64,000 nucleotides of DNA from Dolichospermum planctonicum (lineage in GTDB: Bacteria; Cyanobacteriota; Cyanobacteriia; Cyanobacteriales; Nostocaceae). Below are positions 54,967 through 63,618 of the stretch, piece by piece. Position numbers and translations under genes: made by a program. The notes beneath the pieces were generated by a model. It did no database searches, was not told where the DNA came from, and worked only from the letters and a program-made list of their open reading frames with translations. Positions within the stretch are counted from its first letter, which is position 1. Every line of letters begins with the position of its first letter. The stretch is taken from assembly GCF_005402965.1 (NCBI RefSeq), contig NZ_BJCF01000017.1, positions 1 to 64,000 on the forward strand, given 5' to 3'.

Positions 54967-56110
54967 GGTTAAGGTTGTTGTTACTGGTATTGGTTTAGTT
55001 TCTGCTTTAGGCAAAAATCTGGAAGATAGTTGGCAAAATCTACTAATTGCTAAAACTGGGATTAAATTACATCAACTATTTCCAGAATTGGGGGTGATTC
55101 CTTTAGGCTTAATTGCTGAAAAACCTACGACGTTAAGCGCCATAACGGAAATAGTTGTGACATCAGCTTTACAAGATGCCCAATTAGTACCGCCTTTACC
55201 TGATTGTGCTGTAGTCATTGGTTCTAGTCGTGGTTATCAAGCGTCCTGGGAAATGATGGCGCAAAACATACATGAACAAGCGGGAGGAGCAAATTTAGAC
55301 AATTGGTTAAACACTTTACCCCAAATGAATGCGATCGCTGTGGCCCGACAAATAGGAGCATCAGGGGCAATTCTAGCACCAATGGGCGCTTGTGCAACAG
55401 GAATTTGGGCGATCGCTCAAGCTGCTATGTTAATTAAAAGCGGTGAGTATCAAATAGCGATAGCTGGTGCAGTAGAAGCAGCTATTACACCTCTAACAAT
55501 TGCCGGATTTCAGCAAATGGGGGCTTTAGGGAAAACAGGAGCATATCCCTTTGATTTATACCGGGAAGGCTTAGTATTAGGTGAAGGTGGTGCTGTATTT
55601 ATCCTCGAATCTGGGGAGTTGGCAAGTCAACGTCAAACCAAGGTTTATGGGGAAATATTAGGTTTTGGCTTGACAGCGGACGCATATCATGGTATATCTC
55701 CAGAACCAGAGGGCAAAAGTGCTATGGTCGCAATTAAGCAATGTTTAGAACGTAGTCAGATGACAGCAGCAGCTATAGACTACATTCATACCCATGGTAC
55801 AGCTACCCAATTAAATGACCGCATGGAAAGTAAAATTATCCAAAGTTTATTTCCAGCAAAATTAGCAATTAGTTCTACTAAAGGTAGCACAGGTCACACA
55901 TTGGGAGCATCGGGGGCTTTAGGTGTAGCGTTTTCACTAATGGCATTGCGGAATAATATATTACCTCCCTGTGTAGGACTTCAGCAACCAGAATTTAATT
56001 TAAACTTGATTAGATCAGCACAAGAAAGTAAAATTAAGAATGTTCTGTGTTTTAGCTTTGGTTTTGGTGGACAAAATGCTGTTATAGCTTTAGGAAATCT
56101 GAAAACCTGA
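54965..56110 (+). CDS. Beta-ketoacyl-ACP synthase (FabF-like)
   Basis: This 381-residue thiolase-fold condensing enzyme begins VKVVVTGIGLVSALGKNLEDSW. The catalytic Cys is in MGACATGIWAIAQA (about 147), and the two His are in HTHGTATQLND (about 280) and KGSTGHTLGASGA (about 312). FSFGFGGQNAVIAL closes the fold. It is somewhat short for FabF (about 415) and is probably a second KAS II-type enzyme rather than the main fatty-acid synthase gene, since no acpP or fab gene is adjacent. The start is probably TTG at 54965, placed right after a heptamer repeat, with no clear ribosome binding site. Confidence 0.86.
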   Translation: MVKVVVTGIGLVSALGKNLEDSWQNLLIAKTGIKLHQLFPELGVIPLGLIAEKPTTLSAITEIVVTSALQDAQLVPPLPDCAVVIGSSRGYQASWEMMAQNIHEQAGGANLDNWLNTLPQMNAIAVARQIGASGAILAPMGACATGIWAIAQAAMLIKSGEYQIAIAGAVEAAITPLTIAGFQQMGALGKTGAYPFDLYREGLVLGEGGAVFILESGELASQRQTKVYGEILGFGLTADAYHGISPEPEGKSAMVAIKQCLERSQMTAAAIDYIHTHGTATQLNDRMESKIIQSLFPAKLAISSTKGSTGHTLGASGALGVAFSLMALRNNILPPCVGLQQPEFNLNLIRSAQESKIKNVLCFSFGFGGQNAVIALGNLKT

Positions 56111-56160
56111 TATTCTACTAGTGAGATTTTTTTAGCTGATTAATTACTGTATATTACCAG

Positions 56161-56466
56161 TTAATGGCGATCGCGTTTTAAATTAAAAATAACTTTTTCT
56201 AAATACCACTTGGTTGATTTACCTGGATGCTTATTTTGTTCATGTCTCAAAAGTCTTTCTGCAGTTACATTATCTGATTGTAATAGCATTAATAATTGTT
56301 TCCAAAGCCTTTTTTCTGCACTTCCAAAAGTGAAACGATTGGGATCTAATTTTCCGGTTTTTTGAGCCTTAGATATACGCCGTTTTTGGCTACGAATTAC
56401 AGATATTGCAAAAAACAAGGCCGTTATTATTAGAATTAGCCAAAGGGATAAAATCAAGGTGTACAT
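56161..56466 (-). CDS. Small membrane-anchored hypothetical protein
   Basis: This 101-residue protein has one N-terminal transmembrane helix (MYTLILSLWLILIITALFFAISVI) followed by a basic cytoplasmic part with KRLWKQLLMLLQSDNVTAERLLRHEQNKHPGKSTKWYLEKV (pieces; about 50-95). That region resembles short conserved stretches in other cyanobacterial hypotheticals, but I cannot name it. The ATG at 56466 is preferred to a TTG six bases upstream. It is convergent with the FabF-like gene. Confidence 0.65.
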   Translation of the reverse strand: MYTLILSLWLILIITALFFAISVIRSQKRRISKAQKTGKLDPNRFTFGSAEKRLWKQLLMLLQSDNVTAERLLRHEQNKHPGKSTKWYLEKVIFNLKRDRH

Positions 56467-56621
56467 ATTCAAGGAAATTAGTATAATTAATTACAAAATA
56501 TAGGAATTATCTAAATATATACATCCGTAAATATTCTGATTTTATTTAGCTTAAAATTAGACAATCAAGCCAGAAATTCCCGACTTACTTAAATTTATTA
56601 AAGTTAACTTAAGGATAAGTT

Positions 56622-57449
56622 ATGAAAGAATTTAAAATACTTAAAAACTTATATTCTCAAGATTTAGAAACCAGAAAAAATTGGTATTCCAACGTAGCAG
56701 AAGCTTATAATAAATTCAGACCTTGCTATCCAGAAGAAATTATTAATGGTGCTATAGAAATAGCTCAAATTTCCCCAAAAGCTAATATCCTAGAATTAGG
56801 TTGTGGACCAGGAAACGCAACTTTAGCATTTGCTAAATTAGGCTTTTCTATGATTTGTCTAGAACCGAGTTTAGCAGCTTGTCATTTAGCAAGAAAAAAC
56901 TGTGAAATGTACCCACAGGTAGAAATTCAGCAGACCACTTTTGAAGAATGGGAACTAGAACCTGGAAAATTTGATGCTGTTTTAGCAGCAACTTCTTTTC
57001 ATTGGATTAATCCTAAATCTGGTAATATCAGAATTGCAGAAGCTTTAAAAAACGACGGTGCTTTAATTTTGCTTTGGAATATGACTCCCCAACCAGAATA
57101 TGAAATATATCAAATTTTCCGGGAAATTTATCAAAAGTATGCTCCATTTTTAGATAGGTACGAAGATATAAAAACTCAAAAACAGATAGTTGAAAAATTA
57201 GGACAAATAGCTATTAATTCAGGTAAATTTAAAAATCTAGTTTCTGAACAAATAGTATGTAAAGCTAATTATTATATTGATGATTTTCTACTACTTTTAA
57301 GCACTTATACACCTTACCTAAAACTAGATATAGAAACCAGAAGTTGTTTATTTACAGAATTAAGAAAAAAGATAGAAAACAACTTAAGAGGAAATATTCA
57401 AATCACTTATATCTCAGCCTTTCAGGTTGCTAAAAAAGCTGAGATATAG
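56622..57449 (+). CDS. Class I SAM-dependent methyltransferase
   Basis: This 275-residue methyltransferase of the methyltransferase 11/25 type has motif I NILELGCGPGNATLAF (about 56-71), the acidic residue CLEPS and post-motif FDAVLAATSFHWINPKSG. The start has AAGGA ten bases upstream. The substrate is unknown. It is a single gene between two minus-strand genes. Confidence 0.85.
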   Translation: MKEFKILKNLYSQDLETRKNWYSNVAEAYNKFRPCYPEEIINGAIEIAQISPKANILELGCGPGNATLAFAKLGFSMICLEPSLAACHLARKNCEMYPQVEIQQTTFEEWELEPGKFDAVLAATSFHWINPKSGNIRIAEALKNDGALILLWNMTPQPEYEIYQIFREIYQKYAPFLDRYEDIKTQKQIVEKLGQIAINSGKFKNLVSEQIVCKANYYIDDFLLLLSTYTPYLKLDIETRSCLFTELRKKIENNLRGNIQITYISAFQVAKKAEI

Positions 57450-57502
57450 TTTAACTGATACCATTCCTCTTGATTTTCCGGAATGTATAAATGTGAAACT
57501 AC

Positions 57503-57892
57503 TTACATACCCTCTACCAAAGTCTGATATTGTTCTGCTGTAAGAGAGTCCTCTATTTCAGCAGCATCATTAGCGCGCACTTTAATGAACCAGCCTTCGC
57601 CATAGGGATCATCCGCTACTTGTTCTGGAGCGTTTATTAAAGCTTCATTACGTTCTATGACTGTGCCACTAACAGGTGAATTAAGTGTTTCCACGGCTTT
57701 TACGGATTCAATAGTACCAAAGGTATCTCCCTTGGTAATAGTATCACCAATGTCTGGTAGTTCTAAAAAGACAATATCACCCAATTGTTCTATAGCAAAC
57801 TGAGTAATACCGATAGTAGCAATGTCGTCATCCAGACGAACATATTCATGGGAATCTAAGTATCGCAAATTCTGGGGATATTCAGAAGACAT
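57503..57892 (-). CDS. gcvH: Glycine cleavage system H protein
   Basis: This 129-residue lipoyl carrier of the glycine cleavage complex carries the lipoylated Lys65 in TIESVKAVETLNSPVSG. Family features such as HEYVRLDDDIATIGITQFA and NEALINAPEQVADDPYGEGW are present. It lies about 120 bp downstream of gcvT on the same strand, as expected for a gcvT-gcvH unit. gcvP, often next in line, is not here; an unrelated convergent gene follows. Confidence 0.97.
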   Translation of the reverse strand: MSSEYPQNLRYLDSHEYVRLDDDIATIGITQFAIEQLGDIVFLELPDIGDTITKGDTFGTIESVKAVETLNSPVSGTVIERNEALINAPEQVADDPYGEGWFIKVRANDAAEIEDSLTAEQYQTLVEGM

Positions 57893-58012
57893 ATCACTTT
57901 CTCTTCAATATTAAAACAATAGTGTGACGAGCGTAACCTAAACTCATTATTCCTCAAAAACCTCAAAGATTATACTATATTCCTGTACTTGACTGAAGTG
58001 GGAAATGCTATA

Positions 58013-59149
58013 TCACTTAATAACACGATTTTTTGAGCGATAAAATGGGCGTTTCACAACTACAGCGGGGTAAGCTTTACCGCGAATTTCCACTTCTAGC
58101 TGTTGTTTGACCGTTGCTAACTGACTGGGAACATAGGCCAAAGCTATGGGATAACCAAGTGTCAGGGATAGAGTACCACTTGTTACTTCTCCTACGACTT
58201 TACCCAGTGATAATACATGGTAGCCGTGACGGGGAATATTCCGTCCTTCCGTTTGTAAACCTACGAGTTTACGCGGTACTCCTTCGGCTTTTTGCTGTAT
58301 TAAAACTTCCCTTCCTATAAAATAACCTTTAGTATCTAAATGTACTAACCAACCTAAACCAGCCTCTAGAGGTGTAATGGTATCATCAATGTCTTGTCCA
58401 TAAAGTGCCATTGCAGCTTCTAAGCGCAGGGTGTCTCTACAACCAAGTCCACAGGGAACAACACCAACATTATATAGATTTTGCCACAAGTCTATACCCA
58501 CAGCGGAATCTACCATGACCTCAAAACCATCTTCTCCTGTATAACCTGTCCGAGCGAGAAATGCGTATTTTCCGAAAATGGTTGTTTCTAAATGTCCAAA
58601 AGCCTTAATTGCTGATAAATCGTCTGTGACTAAAGATTGAAGATGATTAGTAGCTGTTGGACCTTGAACAGCAATTAAAATTTTATCCCGTGAAAGGTCT
58701 TGAAATTCAACTGTATTTGTATCAAGATGCGCTAATATCCATGTTTTATCTTTATCAGTGGTTGCAGCGTTGACGATAATTACAACCTTTTGCGTATCAA
58801 AACTGTCTGCACCTTGGTAGTAAATAATGATGTCGTCAATAATTCCACCTTGATGGTTTAGTAAAACGGTATATTGTGCTTGTCCAGGTTGTAAACGAGT
58901 TAAATCTGAAGGAACTAAATACTCAAGTTGGGAAATCAGGTTCTGACCTTGGAGGATAAATTTACCCATGTGAGAAATATCGAACATTCCCGCCGTATTT
59001 CTAACACTGTGGTGTTCTTCTATGATACTACTATATTGTATGGGCATTTCCCAGCCACCAAAGCTGGTAAATTTGGCTTTAAGTTCTACACCCATTTGAT
59101 ATAAAGGGGTTCGCGCTAGAGATTGGTTTGTATTTTCTGGATTAGCCAC
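58013..59149 (-). CDS. gcvT: Glycine cleavage system aminomethyltransferase (T protein)
   Basis: This 378-residue enzyme transfers the aminomethyl carbon from the H protein to tetrahydrofolate during photorespiratory glycine breakdown. Characteristic parts: LYQMGVELKAKFTSFGGWEMPIQY, GMFDISHMGKF, TGYTGEDGFEV and CRDTLRLEAAMALYGQDI. The start is a GTG at 59149 (MANPENTNQSLARTPLY, typical for cyanobacteria) with no clear ribosome binding site. It is followed by gcvH. Confidence 0.96.
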   Translation of the reverse strand: MANPENTNQSLARTPLYQMGVELKAKFTSFGGWEMPIQYSSIIEEHHSVRNTAGMFDISHMGKFILQGQNLISQLEYLVPSDLTRLQPGQAQYTVLLNHQGGIIDDIIIYYQGADSFDTQKVVIIVNAATTDKDKTWILAHLDTNTVEFQDLSRDKILIAVQGPTATNHLQSLVTDDLSAIKAFGHLETTIFGKYAFLARTGYTGEDGFEVMVDSAVGIDLWQNLYNVGVVPCGLGCRDTLRLEAAMALYGQDIDDTITPLEAGLGWLVHLDTKGYFIGREVLIQQKAEGVPRKLVGLQTEGRNIPRHGYHVLSLGKVVGEVTSGTLSLTLGYPIALAYVPSQLATVKQQLEVEIRGKAYPAVVVKRPFYRSKNRVIK

Positions 59150-59420
59150 AGGTAGGTAGTTATATTTACGTGGAATAGGAATTCAAAAATTTATACATGA
59201 AAGACCTGAAAACTTGACTCCTTTATTAAACCTCTCCCCGTGGAGAGGAGAGACTCAGAACCTTTCAAACCCAGTTTTTAGTCAAAAGCAAGTAGAGTTT
59301 CTCACTATTTTGAGTATATCTATCCTAGTGGACAGCTTCTAATTTAGCAGAGAATTACTTCTGACTCCTTCCTGCGGTTTAATGATTAATAGTGGAATTG
59401 TTGAGATTTATTAAGCAAAG

Positions 59421-59921
59421 ATGATCAAGTATCGCCCAATATTGGCTAGTATGATTTTAGCCTTGGTGTTGTTTGTTTTCCCTTTATCAGCCCAAGCTGC
59501 AAGTTCTTCTAATGTTACTAGTTTTAACATGAATCAGGGAGTCGCGGGAAAGGACTATTCTGGTCAAAGTTTAATTAGAACTGAGTTTACAAATGTGAAA
59601 TTAGGGAATAGTAACTTTAGTAATGCTGATTTGCGGGGTGCTGTTTTTAATGGTTCTTTATTAGAAGGTGCAAATTTACATGGCATTGATTTTACTGAAG
59701 GTATTTCCTATTTAACAAGATTTAAAACCGCTGATTTAAGTGATGCTGTGTTGAAAGATGCAATGATGTTGCGTTCTACCTTTGATGATGTTAATATTAC
59801 TGGTGCTGATTTTACCAATGCAATTTTAGATATGGTACAGGTGAAAAAACTCTGTATTAACGCCAGTGGTGTAAATTCTAAAACAGGTGTAGATACTCGT
59901 CAATCTTTAGGATGTAAATAA
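59421..59921 (+). CDS. Thylakoid-lumen-type pentapeptide repeat protein
   Basis: This 166-residue exported protein has a signal peptide ending SAQA (about residue 27) and pentapeptide repeats from about 50 to 135 (NSNFSNADLRGAVFNGSLLEGA in pieces). It closes with KKLCINASGVNSKTGVDTRQSLGCK, whose two Cys and sequence match the C-terminus of the plant thylakoid lumenal 15/17-kDa pentapeptide proteins. The function is unknown. A terminator follows 11 bp after the stop. Confidence 0.88.
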   Translation: MIKYRPILASMILALVLFVFPLSAQAASSSNVTSFNMNQGVAGKDYSGQSLIRTEFTNVKLGNSNFSNADLRGAVFNGSLLEGANLHGIDFTEGISYLTRFKTADLSDAVLKDAMMLRSTFDDVNITGADFTNAILDMVQVKKLCINASGVNSKTGVDTRQSLGCK

Positions 59922-59931
59922 ATATACTTAT

Positions 59932-59957
59932 CCCCTTCACTACGGAGAAGGGGTTTT
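59932..59957 (+). terminator. Rho-independent terminator
   Basis: CCCCTTC (59932-59938) and GAAGGGG (59947-59953) form a stem followed by TTTTC, directly after the lumenal pentapeptide gene. Confidence 0.8.
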
Positions 59958-60006
59958 CAGAAAAACTTAGTAATTCTAAATTTTAGTAATTCTAAATTAT
60001 GGTTCT

Positions 60007-60837
60007 TCAGTATTGACTAATACTGATAAAATCCCAAATAGCTTCGGCCACAACATCAGGACAAGATTCTGGTAAATTACTTTCTCCATGGGTAATATTA
60101 TGTAACTTAATATTGGGAATTAGTCGAGCATAAGTATTACTTCTAGATATAGCAATGGCGGTATCTTCACCATTTTGTAAAATTAAACAGGGAACTTTAA
60201 TATTAGGCAGGTGTTTTTCTAAAAATTCTGCTTCTATTTCTGGTTTTTTGCGGTTAAAAAGTAAGTGAGAGGCTGTAGGGTAATCTAACAAAGTTTTTCT
60301 TAATTCTAAATCCTTAGTGATTTTTTCTTCCCAACCAATCAATTTAATTAAAGGAATAATTAAGCGTAAAAATTTAATTACCCATGGTGGACAATTCAAT
60401 AAGCACCGTCTTTTTTCCCAATACTGTTTTTGTCCTTCTGCTGCTACACCCTCCGGGGATAACAGTATCAAACCATATATTTGTTCTGGATATTTTACAG
60501 CATAACTAGCAGCAATCCAACCTCCTAAAGAATTACCAACTAAATAGACTTTTTCTAATTTTAAAGCCTCTAAAAAATCAGCTAAACACTCCACTTGTAA
60601 ATCTATAGAATGGTGAATATTAGGATTTGCTGATTCACCAAAACCTAATAAATCTAGTGCAAAACAATGGATACCCTCCGCTATTGATTCCATTGTTGAT
60701 ACCCATTCGCTACCATCATTCCATGCACCATGCAGAAAAACCACGGGTATTCCATTACCAACCTCGCGCCAGAATAATATCCCTTGAGAAAGTTTTCTGC
60801 GGGAGTTGCGAAATAAAATATTCATTTTAATACTCAT
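60007..60837 (-). CDS. Alpha/beta-fold hydrolase
   Basis: This 276-residue alpha/beta hydrolase has the oxyanion segment VVFLHGAWNDGSEW, the nucleophile elbow VGNSLGGW (Ser103), the acidic position in QNGEDTAIAI and the catalytic His in HNITHGESN. The cap region (about 140-205) is helical and basic. The substrate cannot be told. The gene is on the minus strand next to the Nudix gene, about 75 bp apart, possibly co-transcribed. Confidence 0.88.
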   Translation of the reverse strand: MSIKMNILFRNSRRKLSQGILFWREVGNGIPVVFLHGAWNDGSEWVSTMESIAEGIHCFALDLLGFGESANPNIHHSIDLQVECLADFLEALKLEKVYLVGNSLGGWIAASYAVKYPEQIYGLILLSPEGVAAEGQKQYWEKRRCLLNCPPWVIKFLRLIIPLIKLIGWEEKITKDLELRKTLLDYPTASHLLFNRKKPEIEAEFLEKHLPNIKVPCLILQNGEDTAIAISRSNTYARLIPNIKLHNITHGESNLPESCPDVVAEAIWDFISISQY

Positions 60838-60913
60838 TTACTCATTTTTGTAATTCCTAATTAATAGACTTTGGATTTAATTTTCAAACCCAAAATCTTC
60901 AATTTTCCATCTT

Positions 60914-61381
60914 TTACGCAAGAGTTGTTAAGCCATTTAAATAGTCTTGTAACTGACGAGAATGATCATGAGACATATCTGGTTGTGGTAGAGAACTAAG
61001 GGGAAAAGCTTGGATTTCCATAACTTCTAAATTATCTTTTATGGCCATTTTTCCTGCGACTTCGGCTTCCACAACAATACAGATAGAATGAATACGAGGA
61101 TCACGATCTGGTGACGAGTAAACTCCCACTAAACGGCGAATTTCGACTAATTCTAGCCCCGTTTCCTCCATTAACTCCCGACAGACTGCATGGGGAACAT
61201 CTTCTCCCCAATCCACCATACCACCCGGTAATGACCAACAACCATCATCCTTTCTTCTAATTAACACAATTTGACCATCAGGTAAAATAGGGATAATGCT
61301 TGTACCTGTAATGGGATGGCGAAATATAATACCCAGTATAGTTTGCCCAAAGTGCCATAAGCTACGTGTGGACTGAATCAT
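60914..61381 (-). CDS. Nudix hydrolase
   Basis: This 155-residue Nudix protein has a complete Nudix box, GGMVDWGEDVPHAVCRELME followed by ETGLELVE, with the metal-binding Glu residues in place. It hydrolyses a nucleoside diphosphate linked to another moiety; the substrate is unknown. The ATG at 61381 is preferred to a TTG 27 bp upstream; neither has a clear ribosome binding site. Confidence 0.88.
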   Translation of the reverse strand: MIQSTRSLWHFGQTILGIIFRHPITGTSIIPILPDGQIVLIRRKDDGCWSLPGGMVDWGEDVPHAVCRELMEETGLELVEIRRLVGVYSSPDRDPRIHSICIVVEAEVAGKMAIKDNLEVMEIQAFPLSSLPQPDMSHDHSRQLQDYLNGLTTLA

Positions 61382-61488
61382 TGACTTAAAAAAAATAAGA
61401 ATGTTCAAAGTTCAAATTCCCTCATTATATTTTAGAACAAGAAACCCGTCCAGAACTACCTATTACCTATCACTTACCCAAATTTAGC

Positions 61489-61518
61489 TTGACATCAGAC
61501 TTTTTAATAAGATATAAT
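61489..61518 (+). promoter_or_regulatory. Sigma-70-type promoter of the small basic protein gene
   Basis: A perfect -35 TTGACA (61489-61494) and perfect -10 TATAAT (61513-61518) are separated by 18 bp. The start of transcription should be near 61525, giving a leader of about 120 nt before the ATG at 61645. Confidence 0.8.
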
Positions 61519-61586
61519 GGTATGCTGTTCAAAGTGTATTGATTGCAGCACTAGGCTAAAAAAGTATATCAATAATATCGGTAGCT

Positions 61587-61622
61587 AATATGGCCTAAGT
61601 CATGCCTAGATGCCATTTTTTT
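61587..61622 (+). terminator. Terminator-like hairpin in the leader (possible attenuator)
   Basis: ATGGC-CTA (61590-61597) pairs with TAG-(AT)-GCCAT (61607-61616) and is followed directly by seven T (61616-61622). It lies between the promoter at 61489 and the start codon at 61645, so it could stop transcription before the gene. Confidence 0.6.
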
Positions 61623-61644
61623 GTTGTTTATTCATGAGGTGAAT

Positions 61645-61818
61645 ATGGCAAAGCGCCGTAACCCGAAGAAAGAGAAGGCGCTACGAAACCAGGCCTACGC
61701 CAGAAAGTTTCGTAAACGGACTACTACAGGTAGAATGGGCAGAAGATTCCAGCAAAGATCGCCCAAGAGTGAAGAGGACGAAGGCACAGGGGCAGCAGCA
61801 ATGGACGCTGCTGATTAA
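61645..61818 (+). CDS. 57-residue basic protein of unknown function
   Basis: This is a very basic small protein: MAKRRNPKKEKALRNQAYAR, then KFRKRTTTGRMGRRFQQRSP, and a short acidic tail (KSEEDEGTGAAAMDAAD). The charge pattern suggests RNA or DNA binding, perhaps on the ribosome, but I recognise no family. The ATG at 61645 has GAGG seven bases upstream; a longer frame from 61621 lacks this. It has its own consensus promoter and a structured leader. Confidence 0.8.
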   Translation: MAKRRNPKKEKALRNQAYARKFRKRTTTGRMGRRFQQRSPKSEEDEGTGAAAMDAAD

Positions 61819-61860
61819 TGTATCTGGTTAAATTTTACTCTTTCATATTTTGAATTTTTG

Positions 61861-61880
61861 GGGTGTACACTAGTACACCC
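61861..61880. terminator. Palindromic hairpin after the basic protein gene
   Basis: GGGTGTAC-ACTA-GTACACCC is a perfect eight-pair stem 43 bp beyond the stop codon, preceded by TTTTT and followed by TTACTTG. The T tract is weak. Between here and argH lies an ATTACCA/ATTACCC heptamer repeat (61929-61969). Confidence 0.5.
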
Positions 61881-61979
61881 TTACTTGTGTGATTAGTCAG
61901 TAGTGCGTTGTTCGTTGTCATTTGTCAAAAGTGAATTACCAATTACCAATTACCCATTACCAATTCCCTGAATTGAAAA

Positions 61980-63368
61980 TTATTTTCCGCTGAGTTGAGT
62001 CCGGGCATTAATAATAGCCTCTCTAACTTGAACAAACCCTGTGCCTCCATAGCTATTGCGGGCTGCAACAACTTGACGAGGGGCTATAGCTTCATAAATA
62101 TCCGCTGCAAAGGCAGGATGAATTTCTTGCCACTCTTCTAACTGCAAATCTTTAAGTAGTTTATCGGCAGCAATACTGGTTTTCACGACTTTACCAACAA
62201 TATTATAAGCTTCTCGGAAGGGTACACCACGGGCAGCGAGATAATCTGCAACATCTGTAGCATTAGCAAAGTCCTCTGTAACCGCTGTTGCTAATCGCTG
62301 ATGACGAAATTCTAAACCTTCTTGCAGTAAAATTGTCATTGCCTCTAAACAGGCTTTAACTGTGTTCACGCTGTCAAAGATACCTTCTTTGTCTTCCTGT
62401 AGGTCTTTGTTATAAGCCAGTGGTAAACCCTTCATAATCACTAACATGGCTTGCAAATGACCAAATACCCGCCCTGTTTTCCCTCTGACTAATTCTGGTA
62501 CGTCGGGGTTTTTCTTTTGGGGCATAATGCTAGAACCTGTAGCACAGCTATCTTTAAGGGTGACAAAACGAAATTCTTCTGAAGCCCACAAAATCACTTC
62601 CTCGGAAAGACGGCTGAGGTGAACCATGATTATACTAGCAGCACAGAGAAATTCTATGGCAAAATCCCGATCGCTCACCCCGTCCAAGCTATTAGCATAA
62701 ACGTGATCAAAATGCAATAAATTGGCTGTATAGTGGCGGTCAATAGGAAAAGTTGTTCCCGCTAAAGCCCCACAACCCAAAGGGGAGATATTCACTCGGC
62801 TATAAACGTCTGCTAACCGTTCCCAGTCCCGTTGTGCCATCTGAAAGTATGCTAGTAAATGATGTGCTAAACTCACGGGTTGGGCTCGTTGCAGGTGGGT
62901 ATAACCAGGAATCAGCGTTTCTACATTTTTTTCGGCTATATCTAGTATAACCCCTTGAAACTCCCGCAATTGCTGGCGAATTTGTTGAATTTGATCACGG
63001 AGGTACAATCTAGTATCAGTACCTACTTGATCATTGCGAGAACGGGCTGTGTGTAGCTTTTTACCGACATCCCCGACAATTTCCGTTAGTCGCTTTTCTA
63101 CAGCAAAATGCACATCTTCGGAGTCAATACCGGGCTGAAATTGTCCCTGGTGGTATTCTTGACGAATTTGTTCTAAACCTGTAAATAGTATTTCCCCTTC
63201 TTCATGGGAAATTATCCCCGTGTGAGCTAACATTTTAGCATGAGCTTGAGAACCAGTAATATCATATTCGATAAGTTCAATATCAAAACCTATACTGGCA
63301 TTAAAGCGAGCGATCGCCGGATGTAGCGCGGACTCAAACCGCTGACTCCAAGTTTGTTTTTTGGTCAT
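61980..63368 (-). CDS. argH: Argininosuccinate lyase
   Basis: This 462-residue enzyme makes arginine and fumarate in the last step of arginine synthesis. The family signature [12 protein letters not shown] (about 283-294) holds the catalytic Ser loop. [20 protein letters not shown] and [20 protein letters not shown] are also present. It is full length and alone on the minus strand. Confidence 0.97.
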   Translation of the reverse strand: MTKKQTWSQRFESALHPAIARFNASIGFDIELIEYDITGSQAHAKMLAHTGIISHEEGEILFTGLEQIRQEYHQGQFQPGIDSEDVHFAVEKRLTEIVGDVGKKLHTARSRNDQVGTDTRLYLRDQIQQIRQQLREFQGVILDIAEKNVETLIPGYTHLQRAQPVSLAHHLLAYFQMAQRDWERLADVYSRVNISPLGCGALAGTTFPIDRHYTANLLHFDHVYANSLDGVSDRDFAIEFLCAASIIMVHLSRLSEEVILWASEEFRFVTLKDSCATGSSIMPQKKNPDVPELVRGKTGRVFGHLQAMLVIMKGLPLAYNKDLQEDKEGIFDSVNTVKACLEAMTILLQEGLEFRHQRLATAVTEDFANATDVADYLAARGVPFREAYNIVGKVVKTSIAADKLLKDLQLEEWQEIHPAFAADIYEAIAPRQVVAARNSYGGTGFVQVREAIINARTQLSGK

Positions 63369-63618
63369 AAATCTGAAGAGAGGAAGAATGTGCTAATAGA
63401 TATTAAATAGATATTAGAGGATGTTTCTAAAGTCTAAACTAATACATGATTTGGCCTTTGTAAACCTTGATTTTCCCTTATTTCCACTCAAGGAGGACTT
63501 TACTGGTGTAGTAGCGTTCCGCAGGTGAAAACAGGAATTTTATCACCAATTACCACTTACCTATTACCAGTCTCAACTAGATAACTAGCAACTTGGGTTA
63601 TTTTACCTTGTTATCTGA

